Shown: positions 1 through 5,762 of the stretch, piece after piece
How the letters are laid out: each line of letters begins with the position of its first letter
Position numbering within the stretch: the first letter of the stretch is position 1
NCBI GenBank assembly: GCA_900769145.1
Contig: CAAGFN010000096.1
Span: 1-5,762, forward strand
Source of the DNA: Rikenellaceae bacterium
Lineage (GTDB): Bacteria > Bacteroidota > Bacteroidia > Bacteroidales > UBA932
Length of the DNA stretch: 5,762 nucleotides
Reading direction: 5' to 3'
Notes under the pieces: generated by a model
Database searches by the model: none
What the model was told of the DNA's origin: nothing
The model's input: only the letters and a program-made list of their open reading frames with translations
Translations under genes and position numbers: made by a program

Positions 1-602
1 AGATTCAGGCCTGAATGCATCTTGAAGAATGCGGATACGCAGGTCCCGACATCCCCGACAGCGAGGAATCCGTACCTGTCCGCAACAAGTTCGCAGAGCT
101 GCTGCCAGAAGTTCACCTTAAGCCTCATGAGAAGAGGGGACATTCCTTCCAGGTCCGGATATACGAACCTGATGAGTTTGTTCAGCCTGTCGTTGCCGTC
201 AATCTGATGCCCAAGCTCGTGTCCTACCACGAACTTCAACTCGTCCTCGGACATCATCTCGATAAGGGCTGAGTTGAGGTCAATGATGAGCGGCCTGCCC
301 TTGGTCGTGCCGAAATATGTGCAGGCATTGATCTGGGGCGAATTAGTGATGTAGAACTCCACTTCGCGGTCAAATCCGAGATTCTGCCTCACTTCCTGGA
401 GAACGGAATAAAGGTGCGGCATCACTTCCGGCTCAATCCTGAGTTTCGTGACAGCCAGATGGGCCCTCATCGCAGAGTCGTCAAATTCCATCGCCCCGGT
501 GTATTCCATCACCTGGTCGATGACGTCCCCTTCCAGGGCATCGTGAATCTGGGCTGCGAGGACTTTTTCCTGCTTCAGCCGGGGGTCGAACCGGTATTTC
601 AT
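1..602 (-). CDS. M48-type zinc metallopeptidase, 3' end beyond the window
   Basis: Partial gene; the first 200 codons are visible, starting at ATG 602-600 and open to the left edge. Translation gives an HExxH zinc site, HELGH at residues 128-132, inside the context FVVGHELGH. A second acidic site, ELVADRYG, follows at 171-178; E171 fits the third zinc ligand of the ExxAD type used by M48 peptidases. Just upstream, an INACTYFG segment (about 91-98) and a hydrophobic strand, RPLIIDLN, match the usual layout before HExxH in this family. No signal peptide or membrane segment is seen in the visible part, so it looks cytosolic, or membrane-anchored only through its unseen C-terminus. Its ATG overlaps the stop of the MORN gene as ATGA, so translation is probably coupled. 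No Shine-Dalgarno sequence is evident. Family assignment is firm; substrate is unknown. Confidence 0.85.
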   Translation of the reverse strand, partial: MKYRFDPRLKQEKVLAAQIHDALEGDVIDQVMEYTGAMEFDDSAMRAHLAVTKLRIEPEVMPHLYSVLQEVRQNLGFDREVEFYITNSPQINACTYFGTTKGRPLIIDLNSALIEMMSEDELKFVVGHELGHQIDGNDRLNKLIRFVYPDLEGMSPLLMRLKVNFWQQLCELVADRYGFLAVGDVGTCVSAFFKMHSGLN

Positions 603-1444
603 TTAAGCGGAATGTTCAAGTCCTTGTAATCTCTTCTGCTGGCTACCTTGCCTTCCTCAGTGAAGTCAAACACGGTGAATGAACCGTCTGCGTGATGTAT
701 GATGCTGGTCCCGACCTGCTTGCCGGCCCTGTATTCCCCGTATTCTACGTCGCCGCTCTCCTTGTAGTAATATACGCCGAATCCCTCGCGGTTGTCATTC
801 TTCCACATTCCATTGTAAACGTCCCCGTTCGTATAGTGGTAAGTTCCTATACCTGAAAGCTTTGCCTTCTCGAAACCGCCTTCATACCAGCCTCCGCTCG
901 GCCAGGTGTATTTTCCCTGTCCTGTCCTGGAGCCGTTTTCGAACTCTCCCTCATATACGTCTCCGTTGTCCCATACCATCTTTCCGAATCCGTGGTAGTT
1001 TCCATCTTTCAGAGGTCCTTCGTAGTAGCCTCCGTTGAATGTCTTCCTGGTGACATTGGAAGGTGCCGGAGCTGCCTCGCCCTTGAAGATTTTTATAGCC
1101 TCCTCAAGGCTCATTGACGGAAATCCGCACCAGTTCCCGATGTTCTGCCAGAGTTTCACTTCCTCGTCATTGATGTTGCCGTCGGCGCAGACAATGGTTC
1201 CGAGGCAGGCGCAAACCTCGCGCTTCTGCTCCTCGTTCATATCGTCCAGAATCCTGCAGGCGTCGAAGAATTTCATCGTGTCAACTTCCTGGAGCATCCC
1301 CTGGAGTTCCTCGCTTGTGACCCCGAACGCCTGGAGTTCCGTGGATATAATCTGGTATTCATTCTCAGTGGCTTCTCCATCGGCCTTGGCAATGTCAAAG
1401 GCCATCTTCACCATTGCGGTGAGCTGTTTGATTGAAAGATTCAT
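599..1444 (-). CDS. TerB-like domain / MORN-repeat protein
   Basis: 281 aa, ATG start, TGA stop. Residues 1-120 are helical and contain two similar acidic loops (AKADGEATENEY at 19-30 and CADGNINDEE at 86-95). This arrangement resembles the TerB/DnaJ-TerB-like fold, which often has duplicated acidic metal-binding loops. After a short Ala/Pro linker (about 124-130) come four clear MORN repeats of about 23 residues (about 140-161, 162-184, 185-207, 208-231), each with a core like DVYEGEFENG followed by GxGxY. A fifth degenerate copy lies at about 232-254 and a short tail follows. There is no signal peptide or transmembrane segment. MORN repeats in bacteria are thought to act as binding or scaffold modules, but no activity can be deduced here. 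The gene lies 53 bp downstream of the YpfJ-type protease with no promoter seen between them, and overlaps the M48 gene by 4 bp, so it is the middle gene of an operon. The MORN call is strong; the TerB-like call is moderate. Confidence 0.85.
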   Translation of the reverse strand: MNLSIKQLTAMVKMAFDIAKADGEATENEYQIISTELQAFGVTSEELQGMLQEVDTMKFFDACRILDDMNEEQKREVCACLGTIVCADGNINDEEVKLWQNIGNWCGFPSMSLEEAIKIFKGEAAPAPSNVTRKTFNGGYYEGPLKDGNYHGFGKMVWDNGDVYEGEFENGSRTGQGKYTWPSGGWYEGGFEKAKLSGIGTYHYTNGDVYNGMWKNDNREGFGVYYYKESGDVEYGEYRAGKQVGTSIIHHADGSFTVFDFTEEGKVASRRDYKDLNIPLK

Positions 1445-1497
1445 ATTGCGGTTGTTTTATTGTTCCTTACTGTTGATATTAATTGTATAGTGCTGAA

Positions 1498-2349
1498 TCA
1501 TAGCCTGTTGTAGTCCAATGAGAAGGTGTCTCCGTACTCCGGGTCGCCTTTCTCAAAGCCTCTCTTGAGCCATTTTACCCTCTGGGCTGAGGTTCCGTGG
1601 TTGAAAGAGTCAGGAACTGCGTATCCCCGGGCCTGTTTCTGGAGATAGTCGTCCCCGATGCGGGAGGCAATGGCTATGCCCTCCTCGATGTCGCCGGGTT
1701 CAAGTGAATTGAACATCTCATTGTCGTGGTGGGCCCAGACACCGGCATAGAAGTCCGCCTGGAGTTCGAGCCTGACGCTGATTTTGTTGGATTCGGCCTG
1801 GGAGGAGGCCTGGCTCATTGCCGTATGGGCCTGCCTGAGGGTGCCGAGAAGATTCTGGACGTGGTGGCCTACTTCGTGTGCAATGACGTATGCGTAGGCG
1901 AAATCACCGGCCGTACCGAATTCCTTTTTCATTGATGTGAAGAATGAGAGGTCGAGGTAAACCGACCTGTCCGCTGAGCAGTAGAACGGGCCTGTGGAAG
2001 CGGTTGCTCCGCCGCATCCGGACTGGACGCTGCCGGAGAAGAGTACGAGTGTCGGCGGTTCGTACCGCATCCCCATCTGCTTGAAAATATCCGTCCAGAC
2101 ATCCTCTGTGCCTGCCAGTATCTGCTTTGCGAATGTTGCGAGCTCTTCTTCCTCGGCTGTGGGGGTGTATGACTCCGAAGTGGCGTCTCCGGTACTTACC
2201 ATGTTCAGTACATCGAGCGGATTCCCGCCCATGAGCAATGTTATCAGGCCGATAACGATTACTCCACCGATGCCGATTCCTGCGGTCTTGCCGCCTTTCC
2301 CGCGGATGTCCCTGACATTTCCGCTGACACGTCTTCCGTCAAGTTTCAT
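1498..2349 (-). CDS. neutral zinc metallopeptidase, KPN_02809/YpfJ type (PF04228-like)
   Basis: 283 aa, about the usual length for this family. The protein starts with a basic segment (MKLDGRRVSGNVRD), then a single Gly-rich hydrophobic segment at about 22-42, then an acidic linker (about 55-70) and the catalytic domain. This fits a type II membrane anchor with the protease outside the cytoplasm. The zinc site is HEVGHH at 158-163 within YVIAHEVGHHVQ. A second motif, ELQADFYAGVWAH, begins at 195; E195 is the likely third ligand. The segment CGGATASTGPFYC has two cysteines (C112 and C124) that could form a disulfide outside the cytosol. The end (SFNHGTSAQRVKWLKRGFE) is the family's typical C-terminal signature. 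It is the first gene of the minus-strand operon, with a matching promoter 46 bp upstream and an AGGAAG ribosome binding site 6 nt before the ATG. Physiological substrate is not known for the family. Confidence 0.93.
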   Translation of the reverse strand: MKLDGRRVSGNVRDIRGKGGKTAGIGIGGVIVIGLITLLMGGNPLDVLNMVSTGDATSESYTPTAEEEELATFAKQILAGTEDVWTDIFKQMGMRYEPPTLVLFSGSVQSGCGGATASTGPFYCSADRSVYLDLSFFTSMKKEFGTAGDFAYAYVIAHEVGHHVQNLLGTLRQAHTAMSQASSQAESNKISVRLELQADFYAGVWAHHDNEMFNSLEPGDIEEGIAIASRIGDDYLQKQARGYAVPDSFNHGTSAQRVKWLKRGFEKGDPEYGDTFSLDYNRL

Positions 2350-2355
2350 TTGCTG

Positions 2356-2361
2356 CTTCCT
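2356..2361 (-). promoter_or_regulatory. ribosome binding site of the YpfJ-type protease
   Basis: AGGAAG lies 6 nt upstream of the ATG at 2349-2347. Good Shine-Dalgarno matches are not the rule in Bacteroidota, so it is notable, and it supports this start codon. Confidence 0.55.
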
Positions 2362-2383
2362 GTTATTGGCTTGCTGTTATTGG
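2356..2383 (-). repeat. tandem 14-bp duplication in the operon leader
   Basis: On the mRNA strand two adjacent 14-mers read CCAATAACAGCAAG (2383-2370) and CCAATAACAGGAAG (2369-2356), differing at one base. They make up most of the predicted leader. The one mismatch turns CAGCAAG in the distal copy into CAGGAAG in the proximal copy, which supplies the ribosome binding site. Confidence 0.8.
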
Positions 2384-2394
2384 TTGGTATTTCC

Positions 2395-2426
2395 CAAATC
2401 TAGAAATTTGAACTGAAATTTGCAAA
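2395..2426 (-). promoter_or_regulatory. Bacteroidota-type sigma(ABfr) promoter for the protease-MORN-protease operon
   Basis: On the minus strand, TTTG (2426-2423) is followed after 20 bp by TAGATTTG (2402-2395). This matches the Bacteroides -33/-7 consensus (TTTG, 19-21 bp, TAnnTTTG) at all defined positions. Transcription would begin near 2388, giving a leader of about 40 nt before the ATG at 2349. The Bacteroidota consensus is established knowledge; use of this site is inferred. Confidence 0.7.
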
Positions 2427-2465
2427 TATTTACGTATATTCGCTCTCTGTAAACAATTTGTAAAT

Positions 2466-2771
2466 ATGGTAAAGCATATAATTTTGTGGGCGCTCAAGAG
2501 CGAGCTGTCTGAAGAGGAAAAGAAGAATGTCAAGGCAGGGATCAAGGAGGGGCTTGAGTCACTGAAGGGTGTCGTGCCGGGACTTCTTGATGTAAAAGTA
2601 ATCATTGACGGTCGTCTGGAGTCGTCCAATGCGGATTTGATGCTAGACTGCACATTGGAGTCGGAGGCTGCGTTGAAGGCGTATGCGGTGCATCCCGCAC
2701 ATGTGGCTGTAGCCGATACCAAGGTCCGGCCTTACACTGCAGTCCGCTCCTGCCTGGATTTTGAAATATGA
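2466..2771 (+). CDS. Dabb (stress-responsive alpha/beta barrel) family protein
   Basis: 101 aa, the usual length for a single-domain Dabb protein (PF07876-like). The start MVKHIILWALK and the segment AYAVHPAHVAV (residues 72-82, with H76 and H79) are the family's signature, and the C-terminus ending SCLDFEI matches the usual end of Bacteroidota members, so the gene looks complete. Dabb proteins form ferredoxin-like dimeric barrels; a few are enzymes or stress-induced proteins, but most have no known activity, and none is proposed here. The protein is soluble with no signal peptide. It is divergent from the protease operon, with 116 bp between the start codons. A weak -7-like element, TATATTCG (2435-2442), lies in that gap but without a well-spaced TTTG, so its promoter is uncertain. 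Its last codons overlap the open frame of the following mcrC-like remnant. Confidence 0.88.
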   Translation: MVKHIILWALKSELSEEEKKNVKAGIKEGLESLKGVVPGLLDVKVIIDGRLESSNADLMLDCTLESEAALKAYAVHPAHVAVADTKVRPYTAVRSCLDFEI

Positions 2772-3567
2772 TTCCGGGCTGACGGAAGTCCGTTTGCCTG
2801 TGCGTGAAGAAACTATTGATGACTTGCGACACATTGCAGACTGCCCGTTGGACAAACTGATGGACAAGGACTGCAATGCTGTTCTCATACTTCCTGCAGA
2901 AGGCTTTGTGCCAGGGAATATATCGAGAATACATCCGCTGCAGAAACTCTGTATCCAGATTCTTAGGCGAGAGAAGATGGGATATGGCCAGTCAAGCCAG
3001 AGGGTTTATGGTGTCCTCTTTGATGGTGCCTGGCTCTGGGAGGAATACTTGAACCTCACGATGGCTAAAGCAGGATTCACGCATCCGAAGAACAAGACCG
3101 GTGAAGGAGCAATCCATCCGTTCAGAGGCAGGAACAACAAGTACAAGCGTTATCCGGACTATATGAAGGATGATGTCATTGCTGATGCAAAATATAAGCG
3201 TCTTCTGACAATGAGCGAGAACTCCAGCAGAGTAACGGACAATATACAGCGCAATGACCTCAACCAAATGATTTCATACCTGCACATCACTTCGTCCAAG
3301 GTCGGCATCTTCATCGGCCCGACAGAAATTGTCTTGATGGACCCGGATACCGGATAGTTCTACAGTGATGACATAATCGCATTCAGCGCAAGAGAGCTGC
3401 AGGCCTTGAAGGTCGGTGACCTGATGGGAGACGGTGGCCAGATTGTAATCATCGGAGTGAACATCCCAAAGAATCCTCAGAGCTATGACCAGTTCAGCGA
3501 AGCAATGAAGTCAACGGAGACAGTCCTGCTTAATCAGTTGGCCAATATGAACACCGGTAACGCCTGA
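2761..3567 (+). pseudogene. McrC-like 5-methylcytosine restriction nuclease subunit, broken
   Basis: One frame runs from about 2713 to 3567 with a single interruption, TAG at 3355-3357. Numbering from TTG 2761, the McrC features in order are: VYGVLFDGAWLWEEYL (82-97), with the Leu/Trp-Glu helix; RYPDYM (130-135) and IADAKYKRL (140-148), the PD-(D/E)xK site with D133, D142 and K144; and RNDLNQMISYLH (164-175), containing the QxxxY motif (Q169, Y173) of RecB-like nucleases. After the TAG the frame continues for 69 codons (3358-3564) with the C-terminal pattern of the family (VIIGVNIPKNPQSYDQF, then SEAMKSTE). The total is well short of a full McrC (about 350 aa or more): the expected N-terminal part is absent, and residues 1-55 are not recognised. 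McrC works with the GTPase McrB, and no mcrB is present. The frame abuts and slightly overlaps the Dabb gene and has no ATG, promoter or ribosome binding site of its own. The nuclease core (198 aa) could still be made, but a decayed gene is the simplest reading. Confidence 0.75.
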
Positions 3568-3715
3568 CGTTTGCATTGTAGCATCATATACTACATATAA
3601 CAGAAGCCCGCGCCTTATATATTCCAGCGTGGGCTTCTATTTTCCCTAAAGTGTTTTATTCCGCATTTTTTTAGGGCATTTGTGGATTATTCTACCAAGA
3701 TAAACCCTTAAACAA
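3568..3715. other. intergenic gap between convergent genes
   Basis: Apart from the terminator hairpin, this AT-rich gap contains a short inverted repeat, CCCTAAA (3644-3650) and TTTAGGG (3670-3676), with a 19-nt loop. It has no following T-run on the minus strand. No separate terminator for the minus-strand gene is evident, and no gene is seen. Confidence 0.5.
3602..3638 (+). terminator. rho-independent terminator
   Basis: AGAAGCCCGCGC (3602-3613) and GCGTGGGCTTCT (3627-3638) form a 12-bp stem with one G-U pair and a 13-nt loop, followed by ATTTT. It sits 34 bp after the last stop of the mcrC-like remnant and would end plus-strand transcription. The minus-strand side lacks a T-run, so it is probably one-directional. 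Confidence 0.75.
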
Positions 3716-5269
3716 CTACTTCTTGGTAACATACATCTGATTCCGGCTAGTCGGATTGTCAGGCTCTGTCATTGCCAAAATGCCTTCCTCAAGCATCTTT
3801 GCAAGATATAGTTTCTTGAAACTCTTTGCGTCTTTAAGCCCCATATAATTAAGGATTTCTTTGAGGGTCTTCTTTTCTTTGCAAAACTCTCTTATCAATT
3901 CAATCCTCTCCTGTTTCTTGTGGGGTTTTCTTGTGGGGTTTTCTTGTGGGGTTTTGTCAGTTTCTTGTGGGGTTTTCTTAGGGGGTTTCGCCTTACCCAT
4001 TGGCAAAGTAAGCACCACATAATCCGGCTGGAGTTCCTCAGCCAGGATAGGAGTTGCCCATCCAAGGTCATTCCATCCGGACAGAATCTTGTCCACACCG
4101 CTTCCTGCCTTCTCGGCACGACCAAGCATCATAAATATCTTCTGCAGAGTAGGGTTTCTGCAGATACTCCTGCCGCCTTGGAAATACTGCTGCTTTGAAA
4201 CTAGCATCATTCCCGGATTCGAGAACGTCAGGCTGGACTCATCACGTGTCACAACAATATTTCCCATAGCATTTAGGTCTTGATGCACAATACAATTCAC
4301 TAGTGCTTCTCTCACAGCATTATGCGCAGAAGTTTCTTCCACGCGGGTATCTCCGACAAGTTTGAAAGGACGTGGCAAAGCCTGAACCAATTTATTGTAC
4401 ACTCTCAGATAGAACTGGAACAAGTTGGCCTCCCAAGTCCCGTCAGGATAAATCCTGTCAGTCCAGCGAACATTCGGATCATCCGTGTAAAGTCTTTCCC
4501 GATAATCCACGAAATAATACGGTTCACCTGCCGGATTGGTAATGCTATCAGACTTGCCGAACATCAGCAAGCCGGCTCTTGTAATTCCTGATTCACCGGT
4601 AGCGAGATTTGTGGAAAAGCCTCCGATTTTCTCAAGAAACAGCCTGTCATCGGAAATGCCGCCCCACGGATGACCAGGGTGAACATTGGAAAGAATCTGC
4701 CTGTATTGATGTACCGATGCCAAATCAATATCGTGTTCGATAGTGAAGCCTTTGCGAATAATGGCATCCTGAGGATTGCTTTCGTGCTCAGCATCAGCGA
4801 ACATCCTCCTGATTTCAGAATCCGTACAAGCGTAATCTCCCTCGTGATTACGGCGGTATGTATTGCCTATTGGATTTGGAGTAATATATACCGGACGGTA
4901 GTTGTACGGTGCTCTCGGGATACGGCATACAAGAAGATATGAGCCATCTATCTCTTCGGCAGTCACATCATTCTCTTGCATAAGGCATACACTGACCTTA
5001 TTCCGGTTATGCGCATTGTCCCAAAAGTTCCGCTTATATTTCAGGATAGTCTCTTCAGATAAATTGTCCAACAGAAACCTCCCGGACTTCTCCTGCACGC
5101 CAACTACTATGGTTCCTCCATTCGTATTTGCAAAAGCTGAATAAGTGGACCAAAGGCTTGCCGGCAAGCCTCCGCGTCCGGACTTGAATTCCACATCAGC
5201 GGATTCACCATTTTCTATCATTGCCATCAGGCGTTTCTTAACATCTGACATATCAACTTTATTATTCAT
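3716..5269 (-). CDS. AlbA_2 (Schlafen-like) / GHKL-ATPase protein with C-terminal winged helix
   Basis: 517 aa from ATG 5269-5267; an in-frame TTG two codons earlier is less likely. The N-terminal AlbA_2 domain (about 20-155; PF04326-like) shows ESADVEFK (22-29) and AFANTNGGTIVVGV (45-58), the standard signature. The middle holds a GHKL/HATPase_c_4-like region: REALVNCIVHQD (320-331, N-box with E321, N325 and H329), FSNPG (349-353), and GRAEKAGSG (383-391). These proteins are often annotated as RecG-like or RNA-binding ATP-binding proteins, but there is no helicase motor. A Lys/Pro/Thr/Gln linker (429-453) follows, encoded by 13-bp tandem repeats, then a winged-helix-like end (about 452-517). 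Known members are putative transcription regulators or defence-island genes; the role here is unknown. The gene is convergent with the mcrC-like remnant and visibly more AT-rich than the protease operon. A TATTTTTG (5280-5273) resembles a -7 element, but it has no partner TTTG and would leave almost no leader. Confidence 0.88.
   Translation of the reverse strand: MNNKVDMSDVKKRLMAMIENGESADVEFKSGRGGLPASLWSTYSAFANTNGGTIVVGVQEKSGRFLLDNLSEETILKYKRNFWDNAHNRNKVSVCLMQENDVTAEEIDGSYLLVCRIPRAPYNYRPVYITPNPIGNTYRRNHEGDYACTDSEIRRMFADAEHESNPQDAIIRKGFTIEHDIDLASVHQYRQILSNVHPGHPWGGISDDRLFLEKIGGFSTNLATGESGITRAGLLMFGKSDSITNPAGEPYYFVDYRERLYTDDPNVRWTDRIYPDGTWEANLFQFYLRVYNKLVQALPRPFKLVGDTRVEETSAHNAVREALVNCIVHQDLNAMGNIVVTRDESSLTFSNPGMMLVSKQQYFQGGRSICRNPTLQKIFMMLGRAEKAGSGVDKILSGWNDLGWATPILAEELQPDYVVLTLPMGKAKPPKKTPQETDKTPQENPTRKPHKKQERIELIREFCKEKKTLKEILNYMGLKDAKSFKKLYLAKMLEEGILAMTEPDNPTSRNQMYVTKK
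3917..3989 (-). repeat. 13-bp tandem repeats inside the AlbA_2/ATPase gene
   Basis: In coding orientation the unit is AAAACCCCACAAG. Three perfect head-to-tail copies occupy 3943-3955, 3930-3942 and 3917-3929. A fourth perfect copy (3964-3976) is separated by 8 bp, and a degenerate copy (10 of 13 bases) abuts it at 3977-3989. Since 13 is not divisible by 3, the three tandem copies are read in three different frames (TPQE, NPTR, KPHK), and together they restore the frame after 39 bp. Confidence 0.95.
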
Positions 5270-5565
5270 TTGCAAAAATACCGATTTTTATTCATACCAC
5301 CTTGCATATCCTATACAATATCCTCTACTCATCAATCAACACCCGGTGTATATCTGACGGCATCATATCTCAAAAATCGGTCAGTCTCAACGAAATTCCT
5401 CCGAAAAGCCTTACCACCGCGGAGAGACCTATTGGAAGCCCTTGAAATTCAACATCTGGCTAAAGCGTTGAAAGTTTGTATGATGTAAGATATACAGAGC
5501 ACAGCTTGACTCATCCTTTGCGCCCGTCAAGAAAAGCGGAAGGGCTGACCCCGTCCCTCTCTGAT
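5270..5565. other. non-coding gap between the AlbA_2/ATPase gene and the transposase remnant
   Basis: No gene is supported here. A 72-codon plus-strand frame (5270-5488) and the tail of the transposase reading frame (to 5511) cross it, but neither resembles a known protein. The gap holds the inverted pair listed separately and should contain the upstream region of the AlbA_2/ATPase gene. No convincing TTTG/TAnnTTTG pair was found, and no clear IS end could be placed. Confidence 0.45.
5280..5381. repeat. 10-bp inverted repeat pair
   Basis: ACCGATTTTT (5280-5289) is exactly mirrored by AAAAATCGGT (5372-5381), 82 bp apart, just upstream of the AlbA_2/ATPase start codon. The match stops sharply at both sides. 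It could be a regulatory site pair, a remnant of an element's ends, or chance. Confidence 0.5.
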
Positions 5566-5762
5566 TCAAGTTCCGCCTTGATTCTTTTCATCCTCAATCC
5601 CGCCGATGCGGACCTCCTCCCAGTCCTTGTGTTCCATGAACTCGGTATGCCTTGACCGACAACTGCTTGCACGAAGGTGAAGTGTTCGCAATGGTCTTTG
5701 ACATAATCGACTATAGCCTCGGAGTATGAGCCGCAGTCGGCCCTGAAGTTGCGGATGACCAC
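5566..5762 (-). pseudogene. IS1380-type transposase remnant, frameshifted, continuing beyond the right edge
   Basis: Reading leftwards from the window edge, the frame gives VVIRNFRADCGSYSEAIVDY and then VKDHCEHF. This matches the segment around the second catalytic acidic residue of IS1380-type DDE transposases (typically RMDCGSYSEEI followed by FYIRAN). After HCEHF near 5680 the homology moves to another frame, which reads RASSCRSRHTEFMEHKDWEE and then VRIGGIEDEKN before TGA at 5568-5566. A single-base deletion near 5674-5684 explains this. The catalytic core after this point is missing, so the copy is dead. The remainder of the original frame (to 5511) is not recognisable. Family assignment is from memory of Bacteroidales IS1380 members, and moderately sure. 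Confidence 0.65.

Noticed and set aside
1035..1490. 151-codon plus-strand frame opposite the MORN gene.
   Set aside because: It is the antisense shadow of a well-supported gene, with a low-complexity Ser-rich translation and no family match.
2435..2442. TATATTCG as the -7 element for the Dabb gene.
   Set aside because: It differs from TAnnTTTG at one position, and the nearest TTTG boxes are 12 or 24 bp away instead of 19-21.
3355..3357. TAG in the mcrC-like frame as a recoded sense codon (as in some gut phages).
   Set aside because: The AlbA_2/ATPase gene in the same window ends at TAG (3718-3716) where its homology should end, and nothing phage-like or suppressor-like is present. A nonsense mutation is simpler.
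3644..3676. CCCTAAA/TTTAGGG hairpin as terminator for the minus-strand AlbA_2/ATPase gene.
   Set aside because: The stem is only 7 bp, AT-rich, has a 19-nt loop, and is followed by AAAAT rather than a T-run on that strand.
3917..3989. CRISPR-like array.
   Set aside because: Units are 13 bp, head to tail without regular unique spacers, and lie inside a coding gene.
5270..5488. 72-codon plus-strand frame with a plausible Leu/Lys-rich tail (LRKALPPRRDLLEALE).
   Set aside because: Its start overlaps the AlbA_2/ATPase start region, no family is recognised and no ribosome binding site or promoter is seen.

Overview
The window most likely comes from a Bacteroidota (Bacteroidales-like) genome. One promoter matches the Bacteroidota consensus almost exactly (TTTG, 20 bp, TAnnTTTG). 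The right edge carries a fragment of an IS1380-type transposase of the kind common in gut Bacteroidales, and the protein families are typical of that group. No ribosomal or other taxonomic marker is present, so genus cannot be given.

Left part (1-2426, minus strand): a three-gene operon read right to left. A recognisable promoter (2395-2426) and a short leader containing a duplicated 14-bp unit precede a membrane-anchored neutral zinc metallopeptidase (KPN_02809/YpfJ type, 1498-2349). Next is a protein with a TerB-like N-terminus and MORN repeats (599-1444). Last is an M48-type zinc metallopeptidase that overlaps it by 4 bp (ATGA) and runs off the left edge. Two different HExxH proteases with a MORN protein between them suggest a shared, undescribed role, perhaps at the envelope.

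Middle part (2466-3638, plus strand): a small intact Dabb-family protein, followed with no gap by what I read as a decayed McrC-like restriction nuclease gene. The PD-(D/E)xK core is preserved. The N-terminus expected for McrC is missing or unrecognisable, no mcrB is next to it, and an in-frame TAG separates the core from a still readable C-terminus. A good rho-independent terminator follows.

Right part (3716-5762, minus strand): an intact 517-aa AlbA_2 (Schlafen-like) / GHKL-ATPase protein, convergent with the McrC remnant. Its linker before the C-terminal winged helix is encoded by perfect 13-bp tandem repeats. Because 13 is not a multiple of 3, gain or loss of one unit would frameshift the gene and remove the last domain. 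This makes it a candidate phase-variable switch and the most interesting signal in the window. The right edge holds a frameshifted IS1380-type transposase remnant. McrC remnant, AlbA_2/ATPase gene and IS debris together look like a worn defence or accessory island beside the housekeeping-like protease operon.
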